From an uncultured Eubacteriales bacterium (lineage in GTDB: Bacteria > Bacillota > Clostridia > Oscillospirales > CAG-382), in the NCBI GenBank assembly GCA_900548115.1, contig URJL01000013.1, positions 1 through 47,094 on the forward strand: a stretch of 47,094 bases of DNA. The letters are read 5' to 3'. Below the pieces are notes generated by a model, which saw nothing but the letters and a program-made list of their open reading frames with translations, made no database searches and was not told the DNA's origin. The first letter of the stretch is position 1, and each line of letters opens with the position of its first letter. Both the position numbers and the translations under genes were made by a program. Shown piece after piece: positions 10,301 to 17,523 of this stretch.

Positions 10301-10977
10301 CGTATGCCTTTGCCGACCGCGTCGATATGCTTGCCAAGATCAGCGTTTCGGAGCTGAAAAACGGCAAATTGAAGATCGGAGAGACAAAAAGCGAGGGCAA
10401 AAAGGAGTTTGCCGTTCCCGATTTTCTGTGCGCCGATACCGAAACCGAAAACCCCGCCGCACGCGGCACGGCAATTCACGCCTTTATGGAACACGCGGAT
10501 TTTGTCCGTTGTGAAAATTCGGTTGAAGAGGAGGCAAAACGTCTTTTGGAAAAAGGCTTTCTCACGGGGGAGCAACACGGAATGCTTTCTTATCCCGCAC
10601 TGCGCTCTTTCTTTGAAAACGATTTGTACGCCGAAATGAAGGCTTCGAAAAAGCTTTACCGTGAAATGCCGTTTACGCTTGCCGTTCCGCTCGACACGGT
10701 TTACGAAATGCCGCAGGGAAGCGCGCGGGAGGACGAAACGATCCTGATACAGGGAAAGATCGACTGCTTTTTCGAAAATAAACAGGGCGGCTTTACCGTC
10801 GTCGACTTTAAGACCGACCGTGTGCGCGACGAAAAAGAGCTTTCCGAGCGCTACCGCCGTCAACTCTGTTTCTACAGCCGTGCCGTAAAAAGCATGACCG
10901 AAACCGATAGAACCGCGCTTTGTCTCTATTCGTTTTACATGGGAAAGAGCATTTCGGTCACGGAAACCGAAGAATAA
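7303..10977 (+). CDS. addA: ATP-dependent helicase/nuclease subunit A
   Basis: A 1224-residue UvrD-like helicase with a C-terminal nuclease domain, the motor partner of AddB. Helicase motifs are all visible: Walker A AGAGSGKTS (residues 22-30), Walker B YIDEYQDIN, motif III GDIKQSIYRFR, motif V SIHSSKGLEFP and motif VI YVAMTRAKELL. The nuclease motif GKIDCFF with VVDFKTDRV and the GTAIHAFMEH segment lie near the C-terminus. The ATG at 7303 is used because it starts the conserved LTPQQQNAV segment and overlaps the addB stop. Next is a new promoter at 10989, so addA ends the ispE-spoIIR-addBA run. Confidence 0.96.
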   Translation: MGLTPQQQNAVNFRRRTLLVSAGAGSGKTSTLSERIISRLSDPADTEAEIDKFLIVTFTNNSAKDLSEKIEKVLSARAAEDLSDKKALRQLAKLKYANISTISSFCVGVVRQHFEALGLPAKLRVCDAVEADRLLNATLEGLMEEKYAEGERVFSTAVELFSGARSDESFFAMLLSLYKKVYAFPDPEGFMQNALSRYREVVEKEEFFDTFYGEKIRACAAETAQKAARAMESVATEYECFPEFSVYADTARAEAEGYRALADFLEKSRTYESAKIAARGLEKQSLKRIKLPPELGDERDRIHKRRDNVHKKYDGKLKKVYFGADTAKLRLCAEDCEEIENELFSLIRALETRFSEEKKARGLIDFTDAEKLTYRLFVERYDEETDTVYPTETAKKYRDLFLEIYIDEYQDINRIQDLIFRSICRYDENGHECNRFMVGDIKQSIYRFRNARPELFSGYLGRFSPLDEGTEDDCEHKEYLSNNFRCAENVVKLTNRVFSSIMRAAYGKEDNLIYSRYEKHKVELPCEILLCSREKVAEEETDEKIEETENDSVYTEEMLLVASKIRSVVQNPAYVGSNGKMFSYGDVTVLLRSTSKTAERYARCLESFGIPVFTNLTESFFDQNEIKLCLCLLHAIDNPLRDIYLAGVMRSELFGFSDEELAVLRKLSPNICERDGHLWQSVGEMADKGNGELCEKCKKLRDTLLSYKKASVGIPSDRLILKLFRELKLYNAVSEQSFNRYTENAPLRRENLNLLYHCARRFETQSFRGLSAFLDYLAERENDKDGLRSAALADEGGAVKIMSIHSSKGLEFPVCILADLGKGFNRADEKQKWILNDTAGVGIKLKDIPGMRSATSDGGTVSYSTPFRDAVAAEEGKCAIEEEKRILYVAMTRAKELLILTSKKPKDTTLSALSRGTFSADDAGCFCDWVLCALQKDEILAPLLSDFPDWNPTESPDGSVILSVASPKDMQYAAREKKAEADPLRTDAFYERMRGRLDRPYAFADRVDMLAKISVSELKNGKLKIGETKSEGKKEFAVPDFLCADTETENPAARGTAIHAFMEHADFVRCENSVEEEAKRLLEKGFLTGEQHGMLSYPALRSFFENDLYAEMKASKKLYREMPFTLAVPLDTVYEMPQGSAREDETILIQGKIDCFFENKQGGFTVVDFKTDRVRDEKELSERYRRQLCFYSRAVKSMTETDRTALCLYSFYMGKSISVTETEE

Positions 10978-10988
10978 ATTTTTTGCTA

Positions 10989-11017
10989 TAGACAAGCGCG
11001 CAAAGTTGTGGTACAAT
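10989..11017 (+). promoter_or_regulatory. Sigma-A type promoter for the exonuclease gene
   Basis: -35 TAGACA (10989-10994), 17-base spacer, -10 TACAAT (11012-11017). The predicted start of transcription near 11024 leaves a leader of about 50 bases before the ATG at 11073. Confidence 0.65.
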
Positions 11018-11072
11018 GTATTCCGAATGAAAGATACCACGGCGTGCAAGCCCGTCAGCAGGAGAAAAACCT

Positions 11073-12038
11073 ATGAATTATATTATTTTGGACATGGAAT
11101 GGAATCAGGGCTATCCGGGACAGCTGGTCTGTATCGGCGATACACGCCGCGCCCTCACAGGGGAGATCATCCAGATCGGCGCGGTAAAGCTGGATGATTC
11201 TTTTCAGATCGTGGATCGCTATGTACAGCTTGTACGCCCGACCTATTATCCCCGCCTTCATCACAAGGTGAAGGAGCTTACGGGCATTTCGGCGGATCAG
11301 CTTCGCGACGCACCGCGCTTTGTACAGGTTCTGCCCGCATTTTTGGAATGGTGCGGCGAGCCGTTTCAGTTTTTGATATGGGGCTTTGACGATATTGCCG
11401 TTTTGAAGCAGAATATTGCCGTCAATCAGATGGATATTTCCGAGGATTTCGAGTGGTTTAATCTTCAGCTGATCTATAATCGCCAAATCGGCGCGGAAAA
11501 CCGACAGGTCGCATTGCAGACCGCGTGTGAAACGCTTTCGATTCCGCAGGATCTGCAATTGCATAACGCGCTTCACGACGCGATCTACACCGCCGAGGTG
11601 TGCGGAAAATTGAATATGGAGGAAGGGCTTTCGTATTGCCGTCGGATGAAGCAAAATGCCGAAGAAAGCTGTAAAAAGCGCTTTCGGTATTACGGCTTTG
11701 CCGATGAAGACGAAGCCTTGCAATTTGCACAGGATAGCGACAACATATGTCCGCTTTGCGGCGGAGAGCTTTCTCTGTCGGGAAAGTATGTGCGCAAGTT
11801 TGTCAATCAGTACACCGCGCTCCGCACCTGCGAAAAGCACGGCTTTTTCGTGGAAAACATCGGCATTTCCAAAATGAACGAAAAAGCGAAAAATCCTCTT
11901 TATAAAGCGATCAAGTCTGTTTTGCGATCTTCAAGCGAAGAAGAAGCGAAAAAGCAGATTGCCCGCCGCCGCAGACGCCGCCGCAAAAAGCCCGCCGCGA
12001 CCGCGGAAAACGTGCCCGAAAGAAGGAACGAAGAATAA
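11073..12038 (+). CDS. DEDD-type 3'-5' exonuclease with zinc-finger-like tail
   Basis: A 321-residue exonuclease of the DnaQ/KapD-like superfamily, expected to trim single-stranded nucleic acid. The first metal-binding motif is ILDMEWNQ (Asp7, Glu9), the middle motif is in WGFDDIAVL and the last is HNALHDAIYTAEV. The C-terminal third is extra: a CPLCGG...C..H cluster that may bind zinc (about residues 228-262), then a very basic arginine/lysine tail that could contact nucleic acid. It has its own promoter and AGCAGGAGAAAAACCT before the ATG. The codons for the C-terminal part are duplicated, as a decayed copy, at 16183-16515. Whether RNA or DNA is the substrate cannot be told. Confidence 0.85.
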   Translation: MNYIILDMEWNQGYPGQLVCIGDTRRALTGEIIQIGAVKLDDSFQIVDRYVQLVRPTYYPRLHHKVKELTGISADQLRDAPRFVQVLPAFLEWCGEPFQFLIWGFDDIAVLKQNIAVNQMDISEDFEWFNLQLIYNRQIGAENRQVALQTACETLSIPQDLQLHNALHDAIYTAEVCGKLNMEEGLSYCRRMKQNAEESCKKRFRYYGFADEDEALQFAQDSDNICPLCGGELSLSGKYVRKFVNQYTALRTCEKHGFFVENIGISKMNEKAKNPLYKAIKSVLRSSSEEEAKKQIARRRRRRRKKPAATAENVPERRNEE

Positions 12039-12039
12039 A

Positions 12040-12070
12040 AAGATCCGCCCGACAAAATCGGGCGGATCTT
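12040..12070. terminator. Hairpin terminator after the exonuclease gene
   Basis: Perfect 13-bp stem (12040-12052 with 12058-12070, arm AAGATCCGCCCGA) with a 5-base loop. On the plus strand the tail is poor (GCTTATG), while on the minus strand it runs into CTTTTTATTC, so it looks better for transcripts coming from the right. Confidence 0.75.
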
Positions 12071-12141
12071 GCTTATGCAAATATCGCTTATAACGAAAAG
12101 CACTTTTTCAAAAAGCGTATCGAGGGCTCCTTACGAAAAGA

Positions 12142-12798
12142 ATGATCGGGCGCGTTCACGGAACAATGTTCGAAATAGGCTTCTTTCCTAAGCCCGTACA
12201 GCGGCAGTGCGCCGTGTTTGCGGAATTCGGGATTGTCGAAAGTAAAAGCGATCATCCCGTTTTGCGCCATATATTGCGCCATGCGGTTGCGATCGGGATA
12301 TTTTTCAAAGCGGCAGGTCAGGCGGCTGCCGAGCTTGCCCGCGCGCCCGCAAAGCCTGAAACGTGTCTGCCCGCGCTGAGATTTACACTTTTGCTTGCGG
12401 AAGCGGCAGAGCGTCTCTCACTGTTGAAGAATCAAGGGGCGGGAGCGGCACTTGTCGGAGGAGACATGGATCGGGCATCGCGGCTTGACTATTTGATAAA
12501 TTCAGGCTTCATGTGCGACCTTTCCGCGAAATATGTTGCCGAAAGTCTTTATATCAGCGCACGTCAGCTGATGCGCATAACGAAAAAGCGATACGGAACG
12601 ACTTTTCGACAGGCTTTGCAAGACAAGCGGCCGGAGGTTGCGGCAAAACTGCTTTCCGAGACGGACGATTCCGTGGCGGCGATTTGCAGAAAAGTGGGTT
12701 TTCGGTCCGCATCGCATTTTTATCGCTCTTTCGGCGATCGTTTCGGCTTGACACCGAGTGAGTACAGGGGCAATCGCTTGGAAAAGAAAGAATCATAA
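12142..12798 (+). CDS. AraC-type regulator lacking a clear sensor domain
   Basis: A 218-residue protein whose C-terminal 100 residues are a clear AraC/XylS double helix-turn-helix: CDLSAKYVAESLYISARQLMRI for the first and DDSVAAICRKVGFRSASHFYRSF for the second, ending in LTPSEYRGN. The N-terminal half is alanine-rich and helical and shows no recognisable cupin ligand-binding domain, so the protein is shorter than the usual 260-300 residues. The ATG at 12142 has only a weak ribosome-binding site and the true start is uncertain. It may be a truncated regulator. No obvious target sits beside it except the permease/oxidoreductase pair on the opposite strand. Confidence 0.65.
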   Translation: MIGRVHGTMFEIGFFPKPVQRQCAVFAEFGIVESKSDHPVLRHILRHAVAIGIFFKAAGQAAAELARAPAKPETCLPALRFTLLLAEAAERLSLLKNQGAGAALVGGDMDRASRLDYLINSGFMCDLSAKYVAESLYISARQLMRITKKRYGTTFRQALQDKRPEVAAKLLSETDDSVAAICRKVGFRSASHFYRSFGDRFGLTPSEYRGNRLEKKES

Positions 12799-12824
12799 TG
12801 TAACAAAAAACCTCCCGATACGGC

Positions 12825-12854
12825 ATACGGCGGCTGAAATTTCAGCCGCCGTAT
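12825..12854. terminator. Perfect 30-bp palindrome between convergent genes
   Basis: Arms 12825-12839 and 12840-12854 (ATACGGCGGCTGAAA and its complement) with no spacer. It lies between convergent ends of the AraC-like gene and the DMT permease. On the minus strand a T6 run follows 14 bases after the stem. Probably a shared terminator; it could also be a protein-binding palindrome. Confidence 0.5.
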
Positions 12855-12940
12855 CGTAAATTGAAGCTATTCTGCGAGGATGCTTTTTTATTTCGTGTCC
12901 ATCGCCTCGGAGGTACTTCACTAAAACCGCATCCTTTTTC

Positions 12941-13792
12941 TTACCATACCAAGATAACAGAGGCAATAAAGGCGGCAGCGGAGGCAAAGGTCTCTCTTTT
13001 CGTTACTCTTTCTCTCCTTATAATGCTTATCAAAAGGGAAAACAGCATAACTCCGCCGGTGATTAACGGGTATTGAACCGACGCGTCTATGTGCTTTAAG
13101 GCAATCAGTACAAACAGATTTCCAAGCGAACACATCAAAGCGAACGCAGCGCAGCACAAAAGCGGACGAACCGATATTGAGGGAAACGAGCGATACTTCA
13201 GAGCATAAATCGCAGCGGAAAGAAGCAATGAAATAAGCCGTGTATGCATTAAATAGCTGCAGCTGTCAACCGCGGAAGCGCCCGATTGATGAATGACCGA
13301 AAGCACTCCCGTAAAGCCGTTCAACAAAAACACCGCCGCATAATAAAAATATGCGTTTTTGCTCTTTTTTGCCCTTCGGTCAGTCGTAAAAAACAGAGCC
13401 GCGCAGATAAAAAGAAAGCACACAAGCTTCCCTGTCGTCAACGTCTCGTCTCGAAATACAATTCCGAAAACCGACGGAAGCAGCATTCCTCCGAGCATGG
13501 AAAACACCGAGTAAACCGAAAGATTGACCGTTTCAAACGCTTTTAGGCTTGCCGCCGTGTATAAAAGGTTTACGACCGAGCAAAGCACGGCGATCCACAG
13601 CGAAAACACCGAAAATTCCAGCCGGAATCCGTTTATGACAAAAATCAGGAAAAACCCGGCAAGAGAGGTACAGAGCATAAAAAGGAGCGACGCCTCGGAT
13701 GACGATCCGCACTGCTTTCGAAACAGCTGATTAAACAGAAACTGAGAAGCAAAAAGTGCCGCCGACAGTATCAGCAAAAGGTAATACATCAC
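12941..13792 (-). CDS. DMT superfamily (EamA-like) permease
   Basis: A 283-residue integral membrane protein with about ten hydrophobic segments in two similar halves, the pattern of drug/metabolite transporter (EamA) permeases. The short polar loop after segment four, RDETLTTGKLV, and the end of the second half, YPLITGGVMLFSLL, match that family well. The substrate is unknown. Its start codon overlaps the stop of the upstream oxidoreductase gene by four bases (ATGA), so the two are translationally coupled and probably act on the same compound: import or export by the permease, redox conversion by the dehydrogenase. Confidence 0.85.
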   Translation of the reverse strand: MMYYLLLILSAALFASQFLFNQLFRKQCGSSSEASLLFMLCTSLAGFFLIFVINGFRLEFSVFSLWIAVLCSVVNLLYTAASLKAFETVNLSVYSVFSMLGGMLLPSVFGIVFRDETLTTGKLVCFLFICAALFFTTDRRAKKSKNAYFYYAAVFLLNGFTGVLSVIHQSGASAVDSCSYLMHTRLISLLLSAAIYALKYRSFPSISVRPLLCCAAFALMCSLGNLFVLIALKHIDASVQYPLITGGVMLFSLLISIIRRERVTKRETFASAAAFIASVILVW

Positions 13793-15087
13793 TTTTTCTT
13801 CACGGAGCTCTGACTAAAGGCCGCCTCTCTGTATCCTCCGTCCGACTCGGTATTGCGAAGCCATTTTTCCTTAACAGCCTCATAAACCTCATCCGGAATG
13901 TCGGGGGTTCCGCCCTTGCAGGTAGGGAGAAGCATGTCGCCGGCAACCTTTTTGTCCGTACACGCCGTATCGTCTCTCCACTTTTCACGCTCCGAGGGTT
14001 CTCTCAGATTGGGAATATCCATGCTTATTCCGCCGTTCAGTATCGAGCGAAAGGCAAACATTCCGGGCAGAAACATATCCATAGCCTCATAAACGTCAAT
14101 TATGTCCGCGCGGGGATTTCTCAACACCTTTTCAATGAAGTTGTACATTACGTAGTAATCCGATGAACCGTGACCGAAACCCTTGCTGACAGCATCCTGC
14201 TCGCGCACGGGGTCGTAGCTTTCCATCGGGCGATCCTTATATTCGCCGGCATAGGAATCCGCTTCAACATAGATGTGTCGAACTCCATCGACCGAGGCCG
14301 CCTCTCTCGGGCATTCCATTCTTCCCTTGGAGCCGTACATTACATACCAGACGGAATTTTTGTACAGCCCGCCGTGAATGCTTTTTACAATTGCACCGTT
14401 CTCTAAGGTTACCATTTCAATGCCGATATCCGCCCCCTTCGAACCGCCGGAAAGTCTGCGCTCGTTAAGTGAACTTTCAAATCCGGTTACCTTCACGGGG
14501 CGCATACCGGATGCATGAATGATCGGTCCGAGAGAATGCGTGCAATAAAAGGTGGAGTACATGTTATTTCTCCAGTGGTCGCGTTCCCCATAGGTAATGC
14601 TCGGCCAAATTGGCTCGCAGTTATGAATGTATTCACACTCGGCATATTCAAGCTCACCGATTTTTCCTTCACGGTAAAGCTTCTTCATTTCATAGGTCAC
14701 GGGCATATAGCAATAGTTTTCGCCGTAAGCATAAATCATTCCGGTTTTTTCAACCGTTTCGATCAGCTCGACCGCTTCCTTCATCGTCTGAACGGGAAGA
14801 ACCTCCGAATAAACGTGCTTTCCCTCTCTCATGGCACGGATCGCAAAGGGTGCATGCTCCGTTGCGTAATTCGCCAAGACGACCGCATCCATGTCGTGCT
14901 TAATAAACGAGTCGAAGTTGTCATAAAACGCAATATTATATCCCTCACAGCGCTTTTTCTGTTCGGACAGCACCATTGGATTATTATCGCAGATCGCAAC
15001 GATCTCGGCATTATCCGCCGCCTTACAATAATTTATCATTGACGTTCCTCTGTAACCGCCCAACACGCCGACTTTGATTTTTTTCAT
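13789..15087 (-). CDS. Gfo/Idh/MocA family oxidoreductase
   Basis: A 432-residue NAD(P)-dependent dehydrogenase of the family acting on sugars and inositols. The N-terminal Rossmann fold has KVGVLGGYRGTSM in place of the usual GxGxxG and the acidic VAICDNNP strand end. The segment HVYSEVLPVQTMKEA stands where most members have the EKP motif, with Val-Leu replacing the Lys, a notable change at a position normally close to the catalytic site. The C-terminal substrate domain is intact. The ATG at 15087 has AAAGGAGGTTTTACC before it. It is divergent from an AraC regulator and coupled to a DMT permease, which suggests uptake and catabolism of an unidentified sugar-like compound. Confidence 0.88.
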   Translation of the reverse strand: MKKIKVGVLGGYRGTSMINYCKAADNAEIVAICDNNPMVLSEQKKRCEGYNIAFYDNFDSFIKHDMDAVVLANYATEHAPFAIRAMREGKHVYSEVLPVQTMKEAVELIETVEKTGMIYAYGENYCYMPVTYEMKKLYREGKIGELEYAECEYIHNCEPIWPSITYGERDHWRNNMYSTFYCTHSLGPIIHASGMRPVKVTGFESSLNERRLSGGSKGADIGIEMVTLENGAIVKSIHGGLYKNSVWYVMYGSKGRMECPREAASVDGVRHIYVEADSYAGEYKDRPMESYDPVREQDAVSKGFGHGSSDYYVMYNFIEKVLRNPRADIIDVYEAMDMFLPGMFAFRSILNGGISMDIPNLREPSEREKWRDDTACTDKKVAGDMLLPTCKGGTPDIPDEVYEAVKEKWLRNTESDGGYREAAFSQSSVKKK

Positions 15088-15138
15088 GGTAAAACCTCCT
15101 TTTTCTTTATTCTAAAAGGAGCGACATAAAAAGTAAAT

Positions 15139-15170
15139 GGATTTTTTCCATAAATATATGTAAAAAATCC
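15139..15170. promoter_or_regulatory. Inverted repeat in the divergent AraC/oxidoreductase region
   Basis: Perfect 9-bp arms GGATTTTTT (15139-15147) and AAAAAATCC (15162-15170) separated by 14 bases, centred between the two divergent genes and just upstream of the araC-like -35 box. A plausible operator for the AraC regulator; no experimental support. Confidence 0.4.
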
Positions 15171-15180
15171 GCCTAATTCG

Positions 15181-15209
15181 TTGACATAAGTGTGAGCCTG
15201 TTATAAAAT
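15181..15209 (+). promoter_or_regulatory. Sigma-A type promoter for the AraC regulator
   Basis: -35 TTGACA (15181-15186), 17-base spacer, -10 TAAAAT (15204-15209). The strong Shine-Dalgarno AAGGGGAGG follows at 15224-15232, only a few bases after the predicted transcription start. Confidence 0.75.
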
Positions 15210-15240
15210 AGAACCGTAAAAGAAAGGGGAGGCGGTCAAA

Positions 15241-16038
15241 ACGAACAACATTTGCAGGTTCTTGCCCAAGAGCCTTGACGGAACGATCAATATCTTGAAT
15301 TTTGTTTACGAAACAAAAAAGCAGGTTTTCACCGCTCTTCGCTGTGAAACGGTCTGTAAGCTGCATCTGGTGATAAAAGGAACGGGACTTCTTCATATGA
15401 GCGGCGCGGTATATGAGTTGAAAGAAGGCGACGCATTTTTTCTGTTTCCTTCGGTTTTGTGTGGGATTGAGGGCTTGACGGACTTTGAATATATGTACAT
15501 AAGCTTTATGGGTTCGCGAGCAAATGCCGTAATGGATAAGATCAATATAAACAAAAAGAACTTCATTTTCCGCGGAGCACAAAAGCTGATACCCTTGTGG
15601 TCGGAAGCGATAACCGACGATACTGCGATCATGCACCTTCGGTGCGAGGGACTCTTTTTGTACAGTCTATCTCTTTTCGGTGAGCATATCGGTGAAAAAG
15701 GCTGCTCGGAGGGCAATCTTATGCCGACTGTCAGACGATTTATAGACGAAAATTATACCGACCCCACTCTTTCTCTTTCGACACTCAGCCGGGCATACGG
15801 ATATTCCGAAAAATATATTTCCGCCGTTTTCAAAAAGCGCTTTCGAACAGGAATAAGCGACTATATCACGACGCTCAGAATCCAACACGCGCTGACGCTG
15901 ATCGAAGAGGGACAAACCTTTGTCAAAGACATTGCCGTCCGCTCAGGATTTTCCGAACCCCTGTATTTTTCAAAAGTTTTTAAAAAGAAAACGGGGGTGT
16001 CTCCGAAAGAGTATATTAAAGAAAAAGCGAGGACTTAG
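15241..16038 (+). CDS. AraC family transcriptional regulator, start codon unusual
   Basis: A regulator with an N-terminal cupin-type ligand-binding half (VKLHLVIKGTGLLHM-like segment followed by LKEGDAFFLFP) and a C-terminal AraC double helix-turn-helix (LSLSTLSRAYGYSEKYISAVFK and VKDIAVRSGFSEPLYFSKVFKK, ending GVSPKEYIKE). It probably controls the divergent oxidoreductase/permease pair. The only standard in-frame start is TTG at 15262 (258 residues), 30 bases from the Shine-Dalgarno at 15224-15232. The codon at ideal distance is ACG at 15241 (265 residues), with ATT at 15250 as another option. I place the start at 15241 because promoter, Shine-Dalgarno and frame agree, but this is uncertain. 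The stop lies inside the terminator hairpin. Confidence 0.8.
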   Translation, partial: TNNICRFLPKSLDGTINILNFVYETKKQVFTALRCETVCKLHLVIKGTGLLHMSGAVYELKEGDAFFLFPSVLCGIEGLTDFEYMYISFMGSRANAVMDKININKKNFIFRGAQKLIPLWSEAITDDTAIMHLRCEGLFLYSLSLFGEHIGEKGCSEGNLMPTVRRFIDENYTDPTLSLSTLSRAYGYSEKYISAVFKKRFRTGISDYITTLRIQHALTLIEEGQTFVKDIAVRSGFSEPLYFSKVFKKKTGVSPKEYIKEKART

Positions 16039-16055
16039 CCCTCGCTTTTTCTCTT
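16021..16055 (+). terminator. Terminator overlapping the AraC stop codon
   Basis: Perfect 12-bp stem (16021-16032 with 16040-16051, arm GAAAAAGCGAGG) and a T-rich right arm and tail. The TAG stop at 16036-16038 lies in the loop, so the last codons are part of the hairpin. Confidence 0.75.
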
Positions 16056-16182
16056 ATGAACCGATGTCCGATCGACCTCGAATACTCCCTTTTTCGATGC
16101 AGTTATAACCCTTTGTTTCTTTCCGAGAAGCGGGCAGCTGTCAAAAAGCGCTGCCGCAGTCCTCACGGGAACCGGTTCTTCT

Positions 16183-16515
16183 TTATTCGTCTGCTTTTCC
16201 TTCGCATGTACATTCCGCTGCAGCGGCAATCGGCTTTTTGCGGCGGCGGGCAACCTGCTTTTTCGCTTTTTCGTTCATTTTGGAAATGCCGATGTTTTCC
16301 ACGAAAAAGCCGTGTTTTTCGCAGGTGCGGAGCGCGGTATACCGGTTGACGAACTTGCGTACATACTTTCCCGAAAGCGTGAGCGCACCGCCGCAAAGTG
16401 GGCAGATATTGCCGCTGTTCTGTGCGAACTGCAAAGCGTCGTCTTCGCTGTCAAAGCCGTAATAGCGGAAACGCTTTTTACAGCTTTCCTCGGCATTTTG
16501 CTTCATTCGACGGCA
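16183..16515 (-). pseudogene. Decayed partial copy of the exonuclease C-terminus
   Basis: On the minus strand this encodes 107 residues nearly the same as the C-terminal part of the exonuclease at 11073-12038, from the internal MKQNAEES methionine onward. Over the first 82 residues I count 74 identities, including the CPLCGG and CEKHGFF zinc-like cluster. The catalytic DEDD part is absent. Similarity begins at TTGCCGTCG a few bases before the ATG, with no ribosome-binding site. A 60-bp stretch present in the full copy (coding for NPLYKAIKSV and ten more residues) is missing here, bounded in the full copy by AAGCGAAAAA repeats. It lies just after the transketolase C-subunit gene and may be carried on its transcript, but is probably not translated. 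Confidence 0.8.
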
Positions 16516-16562
16516 AAGGGGGTGTTTTTAATTTCAAAGGCAAAACGCCCTTTTCGACCGTT

Positions 16563-17507
16563 TTATTTCTTCAAACCGACTGCCTTTTTGGCAAGAGCGG
16601 CAAAGTTTTCGGCGGTAAAGCCGTACATTTCCAAAAGCTTTGCGGCGCTGCCCGAACGACCGAATTCGTCCATCATACCGAAGCGAAGAACGGGGACAGG
16701 GCAGGATTCGCAAACGGCTTCGCACACGGCGTCGCCCAAACCGCCGATAATGCTGTGCTCTTCGACCGTCAGGATTGCGCCCGTTTCGCGTGCGGCGCGG
16801 GCGATGATCTCGGTATCCAGCGGCTTTATCGTGTGAATATTCAGAACGCGCGCGCTGATGCCGTCCTTTTGCAAAAGCTCGGCCGCCTCCAGGGCGATCG
16901 ATACGGTAAGACCCGAAGCGACGATCGTCAGATCCTCGCCGTCACGCAGAGTAACGCCCTTGCCCGGCTCGAATTTATACGTTTCCTTATCGTTGAGTAC
17001 CGGCACGGCAAAGCGCCCGAAACGAAGATAAACGGGACCGTTGTGCAAAATTGCCGCTTCGACTGCCGCTCTTGCCTCCACCGCGTCGCAGGGGTTGATG
17101 ACCATCATGCCGGGAATGGTGCGCATAAGCGCGATATCCTCGTTGCACTGATGAGTCGCGCCGTCCTCGCCGACCGAAATGCCGGCATGGGTCGCGCCGA
17201 TCTTCACGTTCAAATGCGGGTAGCCGATCGAATTTCGGATCTGCTCAAATGCGCGTCCCGCGGCGAACATGGCAAAGGAACTGGCAAACGGGATAAGACC
17301 CGTCGAGGCAAGTCCCGCCGCGACGCCCATCATGTTGCCTTCGGCAATACCGCAGTCGAAAAAGCGGTCGGGAAAAGCTTTTTTAAAGGTTCCCGTCTTG
17401 GTCGCCGCCGCAAGGTCGGCATCCAAAACGACTAAATTTTCATATTTCGCACCGAATTCCGCAAGGGCGGCGCCGTATGCTTCTCTTGTTGCGATTTTTT
17501 CTGACAT
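16563..17507 (-). CDS. Transketolase, C-terminal subunit
   Basis: A 314-residue protein with the pyrimidine-binding and C-terminal domains of transketolase, which moves two-carbon units between sugar phosphates in the non-oxidative pentose phosphate pathway. DCGIAEGNMMGVAAGLA carries the conserved glutamate that activates thiamine diphosphate, and GATHAGISVGEDGATHQ is the usual active-site loop. It needs the N-terminal subunit encoded 16 bases upstream. Split transketolases of this type are common in Clostridia and archaea. RFGRFAVPVL and the C-terminal EEHSIIGGLGDAV segment fit the family. Confidence 0.93.
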   Translation of the reverse strand: MSEKIATREAYGAALAEFGAKYENLVVLDADLAAATKTGTFKKAFPDRFFDCGIAEGNMMGVAAGLASTGLIPFASSFAMFAAGRAFEQIRNSIGYPHLNVKIGATHAGISVGEDGATHQCNEDIALMRTIPGMMVINPCDAVEARAAVEAAILHNGPVYLRFGRFAVPVLNDKETYKFEPGKGVTLRDGEDLTIVASGLTVSIALEAAELLQKDGISARVLNIHTIKPLDTEIIARAARETGAILTVEEHSIIGGLGDAVCEAVCESCPVPVLRFGMMDEFGRSGSAAKLLEMYGFTAENFAALAKKAVGLKK

Positions 17508-17523
17508 AACAAACGTCCTCCTT

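Noticed and set aside
12088..12420. Minus-strand open frame opposite the AraC-like gene, ending just before a hairpin.
   Set aside because: It has no ribosome-binding site and no recognised family, and the plus strand encodes a clear AraC DNA-binding domain. The better T run of the hairpin on the minus strand keeps some doubt.
16035..16253. Minus-strand open frame of 72 codons overlapping the exonuclease fragment.
   Set aside because: It is out of frame with the fragment, lacks a ribosome-binding site and overlaps the AraC terminator.
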